Source: Lutjanus erythropterus
Taxonomy: Eukaryota > Chordata > Actinopteri > Lutjaniformes > Lutjanidae
DNA: 64,000 nucleotides
Direction of reading: 5' to 3'
NCBI GenBank assembly: GCA_020091685.1
Contig: CM034609.1
Span: 13,546,023 to 13,610,022 of the forward strand
Part shown: positions 1 to 11,499 of the stretch, in pieces
Layout of the letters: every line of letters starts with the position of its first letter
How positions within the stretch are numbered: position 1 is the first letter of the stretch
The notes under the pieces: model-generated
Databases searched by the model: none
What the model was told of the DNA's origin: nothing
Seen by the model: only the letters and a program-made list of their open reading frames with translations
Position numbers and translations under genes: made by a program

Positions 1-1070
1 CACCAGGTTCGGCTGCATCACATTATGGCCACGCCGCAGCAGCCAGGGCTTCCAGCCATTTTACGCATTTGATTTCACCAGCAGTGCCTCAGAGCGTCCC
101 AGAAGCAGCTCTCTGCTCCACTTCAAATATGTGCAGTCTATTTTTGACGGATAATAATCCACACAGAGCATATCAAGTGGGCAGGAAGTCGGACACAGAA
201 AAAGTGGAGAGAATCCTGTCAATTTTCAAAATAAAAGACCCTGTGCAGACTCATGATCATAAAGACAGACATAAAATAAACTATTTATCTTCATAGTGTA
301 CTTATACATGGTGGAAGCACAAAGAGCAAAGAAAGAGGACCAAATCAACAAAACCTGAGCAAGTAAACATAATCAGGTGGGGAAAAAATGTTCCACTGCT
401 GAAACGTTTCTGAAAAGCTGCTGGTGGGGGCTGCAGACGTGTGGAGGACGGATTAAACCCATGGTGCAGGCATGCCGTGCCTAGTGGAATCAACCAGTTA
501 TACTTTAGCCATGGAGGTCAAGTGGTTGTCTATGTGTGTGTCAGTGCATGCACATGTAGATGCATGTGCATATGTATGCAACTTGACTGTTAGGTAGGAG
601 CATACTACTGCGAGGCAGTAGTTCTAGTTCACCCCCTGTCCCGACTCCAATCATTCTCTATATGAAAATGATTGGAGTGGGGATGTACCTTACACAGTCC
701 AAAACTCTCCACTCGTACAACCATCATTTAAGTCATTGTCAGGAGTATCTGAAGCATATTTACATTCACGGACAAGGAGTACGCAGCTTACCAACGGTTT
801 AGATTTTCATTTTCACTCATATTTCACAGATTCTTGTTTATTTTGGCTGCAATCAAAGGCTTTGCTCATTATACTGTTTTTAGAACAATGTGTTTTTGGT
901 TAGAAAACTGGTATTTAAACCGCCACAGCAACCCATGTCTGACCTGTAACCCAACATCTCTTTATATCATACACAGCAAAGCTCACCTCAAACAGTATTT
1001 GCATATACAGAGAAGGAGCAACCTTGTGTCTCAAGCCAGATATGCTGTTTGTTATCTTGACATTCCAGTC

Positions 1071-1095
1071 TGTGTGTGTGTGTGTGTGCGTGTGT
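1071..1095. repeat. (TG)n microsatellite
   Basis: An uninterrupted TG run broken only by one TGCG near its end. Confidence 0.9.
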
Positions 1096-1440
1096 TTACA
1101 TATGCTGATTTGTGTGCATTAGACAAGTTAGAACAGCTCAGACCCTGCTGGATGTCTTGTTCTGGTCCCAAGGTCTTGCATATCTATTCCATTCTGAGGA
1201 ATATGACGGAATAAAGCTCTGGACAATGTCCTATGTGTGTCTGGGACAAGCGTAGAAACAGAGATTGTCTTCTGATCTGGCCTTCAAAGCTCTTGTGCAA
1301 CTTATTTGCCAAGAAAAGCTCCAAGTCAGATACCTGAACTTGAATATTATACATTTTATATGAATCAATATTCCAAAATGGTAAAAGACCACTGAATAGT
1401 ATAAAGGCCTATTTCAACCAATGCAATGAAGATCCTGTAA

Positions 1441-1675
1441 GTCATTATAATGAGAAAAATAATTATTTATTATTGCAGAATATTGATTTAGTATCATAAA
1501 ATAATGACTTAGTATAGAAAACTAATGAGTTTCTATAGCAAAATAATGAGAAACTCAAAATAATGAGTTTGTACTGCAAAGTTGTTCATTGTCACTCATT
1601 ATGTTTAAAAGATTCTCATTATTTTGAGATACTAAGTCACTGTTTCAAGAGAGTTTCTCATAATAATGACTTAAA
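1441..1675. repeat. Degenerate tandem array of an AATAATGAG / TAAGTCATTATTTT motif
   Basis: The motif 'aataatgag' and its complement 'ctcattatt', joined by short 'actaagt' or 'gagtttct' links, recur about ten times in both orientations. Similar arrays are common in fish genomes. Confidence 0.65.
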
Positions 1676-2390
1676 AGATCTTTTGTTATCATGCATTCAT
1701 AGAAAGGGCTTCCATAAGATAGAGACGTTGTACAAAGAAAAACAAAAACAAAAAACAGACAGAAATTGTGGAGAAAGAATCTCTCAACCAAACTCAACCA
1801 TGCCTTTGTGCCAGAGGATATCACTCTGCAATCTATCGTCATTATGCAATAACCATTTTTTTGCTTGAGTGACACTGCCGTCTTCAACATCTCAAACATG
1901 TAATTTATAAATAAGCTATCTGCATTTCCCTTCACATTTAGGAAACCAGCGGGGCTGTGCGGTGCCTGTGATTGGCAGGTTTAAAACATGAGGCTCCACT
2001 GAAGGACTGCATTCACTCTAAACCATGAAATATTCCTCAGGATGTGGAGCACAAACCTGCTTTTTATATCTCCGCCTCAAATGTGCCAAACACTCTGCCA
2101 AAAGACAATATAATATGGAGAATTGAGAACCGTGGCCATGGTTTCTCACTTTACTAATTTTCTGCCTTGACATCACTCAACACATTAACAGGAAGAGCAA
2201 CGTCTTTCACACCTGCACTTCCTTGTTTACAACTATGTGAGCATGCAAATAATATACCATGATCACTAAAACTGCGCCCAAGAATGACCTCAGCGCAGAG
2301 CAATGCAGCAAGTCCCATCTACTACATCTGGTTCACTTTAGCTTCAGCATCAACAAGTGCTTCCACCTCCACAGTTCTCTCTTTCACTAA

Positions 2391-2410
2391 CACACACACA
2401 CACACACACA
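2391..2410. repeat. (CA)10 microsatellite
   Basis: A pure CA run just before gagcacat. Confidence 0.9.
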
Positions 2411-2789
2411 GAGCACATATGAATCATGGAGGATGATGTGCTGCAAAGCGTTGCTGATCACTGGGAAAGCATAGCACCCGATGTATATTTCATGAGGCAT
2501 TAGACGCCGTATTATTCATGCTGGTCTCCGCTGCTGTTTTGTTTGGGAGAGAGAAAGCTGAACAATAGATTCATGGCATAGTGATGGAGGATTAGAATAG
2601 TCCACAAAAGCCCACAAGCATTCACTGGAGGGGTCCATTCATAATTGTATTAAGTGATTTTCTGTGGAAGAATTCTTGTTAATCATTCTGTGGAATTTCT
2701 TTACATAGAAATGGCTCTGTTTTGGAGGCGAGCAGAGCAGAGGGGGGAGGAGAGACAACTGGAATCAGAGAGTGTAGAAAGGGTGAACC

Positions 2790-3000
2790 CACCATGACGT
2801 CATCATTGGTTTGTAGCCTACTGTTTTGAAGCCTCAAGTTTGGCATTATGGAAGTCGTCATTTTGGTTTTTTGCAAGCAGAGCTGGTGGGTGACGTACTG
2901 CGACTTGAGACTTGTTTGGTTTTCACCCCTCTGTTCCGCAGGAAGTAATGGCGGCCTGCCTGGCCACAAAGTTTCTCCCATTGCAGCTAAACAATACACT
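2790..3000. repeat. Probable dispersed teleost repeat
   Basis: The stretch with 'gacgtcatcattggtttgta', 'gttttgaagcctcaag' and 'gtcattttggttttttgcaa' resembles a dispersed fish repeat I have seen in many genomes. A minus-strand open frame of 106 codons across it is a by-product. The family name is unknown to me and the borders are approximate. Confidence 0.45.
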
Positions 3001-5619
3001 ATAATATGTTTCTGAAAACATCCATTTCTGAAATCAGCTTAAACGGCGTAAAGGTATGAGTGCAACTCAAACTATGGTACTAGTACCACTGATGATATTC
3101 AGGCTCCTTCTCATGGTACACTGAAGAATTTCAAAAATTTCTGGCATTTTTGTTTCAATATCCAACCTACTTGATAGTCACGTTTAGGCACGTAACACGC
3201 ACATACATCATCCATGATTAGTTATGCAGTAAACCGTGATAGCAGTGTGACTGTGGCTGACAAAAGTCACCAATAAATAATCTTATTAGGAATAAATCTG
3301 CCTCCTGTGTGAACTGTCCATGGCTGAATAAACTAGGCCTATGCAATTGTATTAATATTCTCGTACATGGAGGAAAAAGCCAGGAAGGTGTGAAGGTAAA
3401 AACCAGATAACGTCCAAGTTCAGTGTGGAATAGGCAATGCAGTAACATCAAACTTCTTTTTGGAACCAACTGAGTCACCAACTGCTGGCCATTAGAGAGG
3501 ATACAGTTTTAGGGCACTCAGACTTGGTTTCTGGAAGCTCCGTCCACTTAATATACATTATGGGGTGTAGCCTAGTTGTAGACTCTGGACGATACTGTAG
3601 CATGATAAAGCTTTTTGTGGCAGAGTACAATGAAGTGGGGAAAAAACTCAAACTTCCTCCAGAGGCCATGATTTTTTGGATAATCATCTGAACATCAAGA
3701 ACAAATCTGGAACTCATACACACAAACTTAACCCAGGCGCTGTGCATGTTCAGAAGAAAGCAACACGTTCACTGAACAACCCTAACATTGACCTAACCCT
3801 GTCCATAAACCTGCTTCTACTACGGTCTCCGTGTCCCGAACAATGCTCTCTTTGTTCCTCTGTGTGAAGAGTGGAAAATGAAGGAGACCGTGGTCCTATA
3901 TGCTGTAAATCATTTAAAACAGAGGTGGTGGGGGGGTTGGTTGTAGTTTATAACAGCTACGCTTACTGAGTATCAGCCCCATGAGCGATCTCTTCCTCTC
4001 GGCCAGCTGCTGCTTTCTGCAGAGCTGAATGCAGGTAGCTTGGCAGGGAACAGGCGCTCGCTCCTGTGGCATGTCAAAGGTATTTATTTGAACACACAAA
4101 ACAGTTCTCTGTGGGGGATTCAGAGCAAACTGTGCTGCCATACATCTCCTGATACATTCAAGTGGAGGAGAGGTTGATGACAAATTGTGCTCTGGGCACT
4201 TTTTTTTTCTTTTCCAGGAATGTTTACATCTTCAAAAATAAATAGCTTCTTTGTTGCCTTCAAATGCGCATTTAACCAATCTTTTTTATAGATTTATGAA
4301 TATCCTCCAGCTGTAATCAATATCACAGGACTACTTGCATGTGAAGGGGTTCCGTCATGGAGATTAACCCACAGATAATTATCAGCAGGATCATTTAACA
4401 GCTAAAAAACAACTTATTTCCCTCAGGAGATGGTAGAGACCAAAAATAGAGCGAAAAGGAGACTGAATATTTGCTTGATGAAAAGAAACAAGACTCCAAA
4501 TAAATGCTAATGCTGCTCTGTATCTGCCGGATGAGCATGCAAAGAAGTTAAATATCAGCCTACTGTAAAAGGTGATAATATGTTGGTGCTGAAATGTTAA
4601 TAACATATAAAATAATAATAAATACTAAAAAAAATGGCAATTTTTGCTCAACTAGACTGACTGATTTGACTGAAAAAAGACTTTGACGAAACATATGGTA
4701 TGGTTTTCTTTGAATAAGTCCCATGTCTCTGTAGGAACCAGCGAAAACCTCAAAGCTACCTACAGCTGAAAATGGATAATGAACACCTTGGTCACTAATG
4801 GTATGATTTAGCCATTTTAATGTCAGGCCTTGCCTCCTGTTCTGCAAATTTTCCATCAAAATAATAGCCCACAAATCTATTTTGCAGGGTCACCGTCGCT
4901 GCTTGGTTTAGCTCCACCCAAGACAGTTGTGATTTGTTAAAAGAAATACAAACAAACCAGAGTATTTTTTTTCCCCTGTAGCAGAATAATAAGTTTGGGA
5001 GCCAAGTTTGGGAGAAGTATCCCAGTTAATTTTCTTCACTCGTCGTGAGCGACCGTCAATACTAAATACTTTCGAAGAAGATATTCTCAATATTCTGAAT
5101 TCATCCCATAGAAACCCATGTTTCATAGAAATAGAAACTCATGTTTCTATGCCAGACTTGATACCGATGGATGATTGACTCCTGACAAATAGTGCCTGAG
5201 GCAAATATTTTCACAGTGCTTACAACTTCACGTATAAATACTTTCTTTGTTTCCTTCAGATACACATTTTGTTTCACCTTTGTTTCAACATTGTATCACC
5301 AGATGTGAAAAACACTTTTGTGACACAAGGCAGGTGTTTGTAACCCGTCTAAATCATTTTGAAAGGTGGACACCTGAGAGGTAAAAAAAAAAGAGATTTG
5401 CAGTAGGGCAGAGTGGAAAAAGCAACACTGAGGAGAAGAAGAGGCAGGGACAGAGAGAGAAATAATAAAAACGAGCGGGGGAGACAAAGTGAGCAAATCC
5501 AATTTAGCCATATGTGATCCTATCTCCACAGCAACTCTTTGTGTTTGCAGCGAGCAGTTTGTGAGCTTTGGCACCGGCTGACTCCTCTCCCCATGCTAGC
5601 CCCTTCCTAACTGCCATCC

Positions 5620-5820
5620 CTGAAAAGACGAGCAGACAGATAGAAGGGGACGCAATGAGGGAAGGAGATAAAATGTGGGCAGAGGAGGAGAATGGAGGGA
5701 AAAGTGAAGGAGAGGAGGAAAAATAAAGAGCGAGTGGTGGGATAGAGAGGTGATGAAGTGAGTGGAGACTTGAGAGGGGAGTCGCAGGACATTCCTGAGC
5801 CAGCTGTGGGTTGGAGGGGG
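5620..5820. repeat. Purine-rich (GGA/GAG) tract
   Basis: Long runs of G and A on the plus strand (gaggaggagaatggagggaa and similar) yield Ser/Pro/Leu-rich frames on the minus strand that look spurious. It is low-complexity sequence, not a recognised element. Confidence 0.6.
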
Positions 5821-7160
5821 AATTCTCACTGAATGCCTGACAAATAAAACAAGACACAGGCTATTTCAGTATTCCAGGCAAAAACCCACTGGCACATCGC
5901 AGTGGAATGAGGGGGGAACGAGAGATTTTGGAAGGAAAAAGAGGCAGGCTAATGAGAGAACCAGCAGGCTGCATGGTCCGGTAAGGCAGGCCTAAAACCG
6001 CGGCAGTCCAGCGGTTAACCTTTCACTGCCTCTCCCTCTACTGTCTCCTCCAAAATGGAGGCAGAAACTGGCAGCAGCGGTAGCGGTTCTTGAGTCCTGA
6101 CGGCACACACACATTCCTCTTGCACAGACAGGTGGTGGGGTTGTTTAATAAATACAGGATTTGATGGAGGGAGTCAGCAGAGGAGGGGGGGAGTCAAAGG
6201 CCATCACAGAGTGTAAACAGCAGAGCTGAGCAGCCATAATATGGCTACTGCTCTTCAGGGAATTCAAAACCTGAACTCCACTCATAACTCCTTGTTAATG
6301 ACTCATCCATGCACACATGCAACAGAAATGCTGCTGACTATCTAAACACTATTGTTCCTGTGTGCAATGACTCACTTCAGACGGGCCTCTTTATTAAACA
6401 GTGTTCAGCTAAGGTTAAAGAGAAAGCAGTTCAAATAGTGAAGTTAAATAAGTCTGGTGAACTACCTCAAAAGCTGACATTAATGCCGCACAAAATACCA
6501 GACTAGTAGTTTCCAGCCTTGTCACAGCGCTATCAGATGAGCTCAAGCCCTCATTGATCCATCATGTTTCAAATGTGCTCATTTCAATCAATTTTAAAGT
6601 GAAGTCTAACACTAAACACACTAAATCTAACACTATTATACAAATAACACTGAATACTGTCCCAAAACACTGTTGCTCTTATTTTGATGATTATATCATC
6701 CATTATAGTACCATACTGAACTTATATCTAAGAATTTACCTAACAAGATCAGTGGTATGCTTTTAGCTAACTAACTAATCCAGTACTTTTAGCTAACTTT
6801 TTATGTGTTTATTAACTAAAACTAAAACTCTTAACCCACTACTTTTAGCCAACTGAATTGTTTATCCATAATTGTGATTAACCTTAAACTAACTTTTTAC
6901 TTTTAGCTAGCTAACATTTTTAACTGGTTATTAATTATTTTTACTATACTATCTTAATTGTTTAAATCCATTACTTTTAGCAAATATTTGAATTGTTTAT
7001 CTGGTTCAGTTTACCACTGACATACCAAGCAGCTTTGCTACAACTGACTTTTTTTTTTTTTAACTTTATAAATATACAGTTAAAAAGGCTATTTAAAAAA
7101 AAATAATTTTGTCCTTACAAACTTGAGTTCATTAGTTAAACCAGTCAAACACAATTTGAC

Positions 7161-7228
7161 AGGAATGGGTGTTACAATCCCTTCAGGGATCCCTTCCCTT
7201 CCCTTCAGGGATTGTTACACCCAGTCCT
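7161..7228. repeat. Near-perfect inverted repeat, 28-bp arms
   Basis: The arms at 7161-7188 and 7201-7228 pair with about four mismatches around a 12-bp spacer (atcccttccctt). Both arms contain the direct unit cccttcaggg. It could be a very short deleted TIR element. Confidence 0.7.
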
Positions 7229-7935
7229 ATCAATGAAAAAAAATCCTCCTATAAAGTGTAGTTGTTGCTGACGCCATGTTAAAGAGAAGTTGACCAAGTT
7301 ATGAAGTCATTAAAACCCTTATCATGATTGCAATCACTCTTGATTTATTCTCACAGCTAGAGCACAGAATAGCAGTAGAAATCCCCCCCAATTGTTTCAT
7401 GTAATTTTTTTTTTCACACTTACTCACTTTCAGAATCAGTTGACGTTGTTTCCCGTCAATTGATACACATTTTCAGCATTTAATACTTCACACTTTGTGA
7501 GCTATTTTGTACACCCACATTCATGAGCCAAGTGAACTCAGATTGAACCCAAACTGCTGTCAGGATGTCAGTTGGATGTCAGAGTTTCTTCAGCGTAGTG
7601 CAAGTGATAAATAATATAAAAAGGAAACAGTCTGAGAGGACCACACAGAAGAACAAAAAGACTTCTTAACAAGCCATCGTGTTTATGGTGCTGTTGGACT
7701 GTTGCATTATGTTTATCTTCCGGGATTTTTTGCCATCATGACAAACACTTGCTATTGTTCCATTCACATGCTGAGACTTGCCTCTTCACCACAGAAAACA
7801 CAGAGTGTGTCAGTGTGTGCGTTGGTAGGAGGGGTTGAGCTGACAGCCGGTAATAAGGCATGAAAGACAGATTTACTTGGATGAATGCCACAACAACATG
7901 TGATGGGCTGCCTGCACCTGTACGACAACAATGGC

Positions 7936-8389
7936 TTAAAGAGATAGTTTGGATTATCTGAAGTCGGGTTGTATGAGGTACTCATCGATTGTCAGAGCAG
8001 TACCTACAGCAGTTGACAGTCGACACGGTTCCAGTTTGGAGACACAAACAGGAGTATCGGCACAGAAGTTAAATAATGTACTGCTGTGGACAAGGTCAGC
8101 AGCAAAACACATTTAACCACTTTTTAAAAAAGGCCCATGTAAAAAAACAATACCAGTTTAAGTGTATGATATATTTAGAATATTTTCACTGCTTCAACTT
8201 TCCGTCAGACAACACTTTCTGATGGGGAACCTCCATTATATCAGCCAAATACCACTCACTGTCTCGCTCAATCAGACTCCATTGCCAAAATCAGTAATTT
8301 TACCTCAAGTTGCTGGTCAGCTGCTTCCTTGATCTGTTAGTCAGTTAGCATTACTGCACGACTTCGGTGAATCTGAACTAACCTTTTAA
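7936..8389. mobile_element. Short TIR element, family F1 copy 1
   Basis: The left end ttaaagagatagtttggatt and the complement of the right end, ttaaaaggttagttcagatt, are inverted repeats. The inside shares 'gtactgctgtggacaaggtc' and 'agtttggaga' with the copies at 16390 and 24072. No coding sequence. Sequence beyond 8389 to about 8570 is also repeated near 36950-37130, so the true right border may be further out. Confidence 0.65.
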
Positions 8390-9077
8390 AACAACAAAGT
8401 CACTAATAAACTAACCAATCAAGGCCGTAGATCAGTAACTCCCATAGTCTGTGAGGTAAAATCACTGTTTTTGCCAAAGGAGTCTGGTGGCACAGAGAGT
8501 GATATTTGGCTTATACCAACATTTTCCCATTGGAAAAGGGTGTCTGATGGCAAGGTAAAGTGAATGTTTTGATAATTTTATGATTTATTATGCTTAATAA
8601 ATACTAGAGTTCTAGTTCTAGTTAGTAATTAAAAGCTGGACTGTATTATGTAAAGTGAGCCTGTGTTACGTCACCTCCCATTGTAGCTCTGAAGTGGATA
8701 TGAGACACATCCAGCACTGTCCTTAAAGTACTCTGTGTGTCATGCAGCAGAAGGCCGGGGCTTTCCGGCGAGCAGCGCTCCACTGTTGCCACCCAGGGAC
8801 AGGCTGGTGGCCGTGTGTGTCAGCAGGCCGCCACATCACAGCCACCCGGCCGCCATAGTCTTTGTGATCTTCCCAACAGCGTGCGAGCTCGCCTGTGCCC
8901 CTGCACGCGCTTTTTCCTTCCTCTGCTCTCCCCCAGCTTAACCACATAGATGAGAGAAGAAGGATGATTATTTCATCGGGGGAATCCCACATCCTGCAAT
9001 TTTACCTTCTTGTTTGTCAGAGGAACCTCAGGATAGTATGATAACACTACTGGAGTACAGAGCCACCAGTGACCAGA

Positions 9078-9858
9078 AGTGGACAGTAATAAATACTTTG
9101 TTTCTGTACTGTGAGTTTTCAGATATCTGTACTTTTCTGACAGCTTTTTACTTTTACTCCCTCAAACTTTAGTTTACTTTACTTTAGTTTTAATGTATTT
9201 AAATTATTGATTATCTTTATTTTACATTATTGTGTGCTGCCTTCCCAACATCCAGACTGATTTCAACCTAAATGGCTGAGCCAATGACTCACAGAAAAGA
9301 TGATTCCTTCCATCCATCAGTGCATATCATGCAAGACAGATGCTACAAGACAGAAATGATGTTAAAGGCGTAACAAGACAAAAATAATGTAACAAACGTA
9401 GGAATGTGAAAACAACATAAGATATTCCAAAATGTTGACATAAAAAACACAAGACAAAAACAACATAACAAGATGTAACAACAAAAATGACAAAAGACAT
9501 AAGACGCAAACAAAGTAAGAAGATGAAAACCATGCACCAAGACGTAACAAAACACAAATGACAAAAAAAAACATAATACAAAAAATATGTAAAAGACATA
9601 AACAGGATGAAAACAATGTAACAAGACGTTACAAGACAAATGTAACAACAAAGAAACGCTAAAATGACAGAAAATGTAACAAGACAAAAATAATGTAACA
9701 ACTCAACAAGACAAAATAACATGAAAGACTTAACAAGATGACTTTTACTTGAGTAACAAAGTTGAATCAGTTCTACTTTTACTGGCCTTTTTTTGTTTAC
9801 ACAAGTATCTGTACTTCTACTCAAGTAAAAAATGTGTGTACTTTTACCGCCTCTGCAG
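9078..9858. mobile_element. Degenerate TIR element carrying an inner AACAAGAC array
   Basis: The left end (agtggacagtaataaatact, then ctgtacttttctgac) and the right end (tctactcaagtaaaaaatgt, then cttttaccgcctctg) are inverted forms of the fish 'GTGGAAAGTAACTAAGTAC' repeat type. Between them lies the tandem array at 9345-9735. Ends are diverged. Confidence 0.5.
9345..9735. repeat. Degenerate minisatellite, unit about AACAAGACAAAAATAATGT
   Basis: 'acaagac' recurs every 15-40 bp with A-rich spacers through about 390 bp. The low G/T content on the plus strand removes stops from the minus strand and creates a 165-codon Phe/Leu/Cys-rich frame (9327-9824) that is not a gene. Confidence 0.75.
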
Positions 9859-10529
9859 GTGACAATACTGTTACTTTGACACCATCATTACCCTGTGGAG
9901 AAATAATGAGCTGATAAATAGTTCAGTCTGCAGAGCACGCTTCCTTCACTCTAAACTTTATGTCAAAAGCCACTTCCTAGAGTTGAGTCACTCATTTAGG
10001 ATGACAGCTGCTGGTAGACCGCCGCAACCGCATCCAATGTCCTTTCTTCCTCTGTCTACTCATCCCAGATCTCCTCTCCCTCTCTCTTTCCTCAGCTCTA
10101 GAATTAGCCTGCACACGCTGCACCCTACTCCTGCTGGGTCAAAGCATGAGTGACGCAAATCATTGACAGTTTCAAAGGCCTTTTCTTCAAATGATAGTTG
10201 TGTGGTGATCTCTGCTAAACCGGCCGAGACCATTAATGTGTACAGTGAATGTGCCTCATGGAAACAGCCCTGGAGCTGCAGAGGAGTTCAGTCCCTGCTC
10301 CGTATCCCACATCACTGATGGAAATGATTAAGCATATTGGAGTGTAATTCCACCCCCCTCGGTCTGGCTCTTAAAATACAGAAATAGAGAGGAGGGCGGC
10401 TGGCCTGGGCGGATGTCTGAATTCCTCTGATTGGAGCAGAGCAGCAATTTGTTATTAGGCTGATGTCGACCCGTGACCGCAGCAGCAGGCCTGCCATGTG
10501 GCAGACAGAGGCATGGCATCACTCACTTG

Positions 10530-11499
10530 CACTGTAAAAAAAATCATACAGGAATTTAGCGTAATCAACTTTTTTCATCAACTTAAAGGGACAGTTCACC
10601 CTGAAATCAAAAATACATATTTTTCCCTCCGGCCTGTGCTCTTTATCCATCTAGAGTTTCTTGAGTTTTGAGGATACCAAACATAAAGATGTCTGCCTTT
10701 TCTCCAATATAATGGAACTAAATGGCACTTGGCTTGTAGTGCTCAAAGCACCAATAAATTACATTTTGAAAAATTCAACACCAGTGTCTCTTCCCAAAAA
10801 TCATCACCCAGTTACTCAAGATAATTCACACACTGTTGTGATAGTTTCACGTTGCAACTACTTTCTTCTGCAGGAAAAAAGGCCTTTTCCCCTCCACTGT
10901 TTGGACCCAAAGTTTAATTGCTTCCTCTTTTGCCCCATGGATGCATGCTGTGGACAGTTCAAGATAAACAACATCTATAAAAGCGACCAGTTGACCCTGA
11001 GACACTAAATTTGTTTAAGAATTTGATGAAAAAATGTGATGAAAACTTGGTGTGTATCTGTAATACACTTTAAGATAAGAAATGCAGTTATTTTGTGCAA
11101 TATACTGTATATTTAAATTAACACATTTATATTTATATTTACCCACTGAAATCATCCCGTGCAATAAAATTGATTCATGCTGTAAAGCCATCCTGTGAAT
11201 TATTCTGTTATTTTTTATATTTTAATCTATTTCTATTCTTGATTATTTGTATTTCTGTTTATTAATTGCTATTTTTTCAATGAAGAACTGACTTTTCAAA
11301 CTGTGAAAGGAAATCAAATTTATTTGTAATATTTGCAGCTGCTGGTCAACTTACAGCTGGATAATATCAAGTTTATTTGACTAGACAAGTTTGTTTTGAA
11401 TCATTAAAAAAAATTGTCTGTTCAAATTCAGTCAACTTAAAATTTTAAGGCAGCTGGAACACTAACTGTTTTAAGTTGAATCAATTTATTTTTACAGTG
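10530..11499. mobile_element. TIR element bounded by CACTGTAAAAA, with another element inside
   Basis: The left end cactgtaaaaaaaatc (10530) and the right end atttatttttacagtg (to 11499) are inverted. The inner right flank has 'cagtcaacttaaaattttaaggcagctgg', typical of a teleost element with these ends. A different element lies inside from about 10575. Confidence 0.6.
10575..10870. mobile_element. Left arm of the foldback family also found in znf750 intron 2
   Basis: It starts ttaaagggacagttcaccct and continues with 'gatgtctgccttttctccaa', 'ataatggaactaaatggcac' and 'cacccagttactcaagataa', matching 54395-54550. No matching right arm was found, so it looks truncated. It is nested in the element at 10530-11499. 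Confidence 0.65.

Larger units (their letters stand above)
1..7935. other. Gene-free sequence with scattered repeats
   Basis: Apart from the repeats listed, no open frame here has a family I recognise, and none has splice signals that join to a neighbour. Frames are under 130 codons. The stretch 5400-6250 has purine-rich and GC-richer parts that could be regulatory, but nothing in the sequence proves it. Confidence 0.5.

Noticed and set aside
5504..5857. 117-codon Ser/Pro/Leu-rich minus-strand frame
   Set aside because: It arises from the purine-rich tract on the plus strand and has no domain.
9327..9824. 165-codon minus-strand frame, hydrophobic and Cys-rich
   Set aside because: It coincides with the AACAAGAC minisatellite. 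Its composition follows from the repeat and no family matches.
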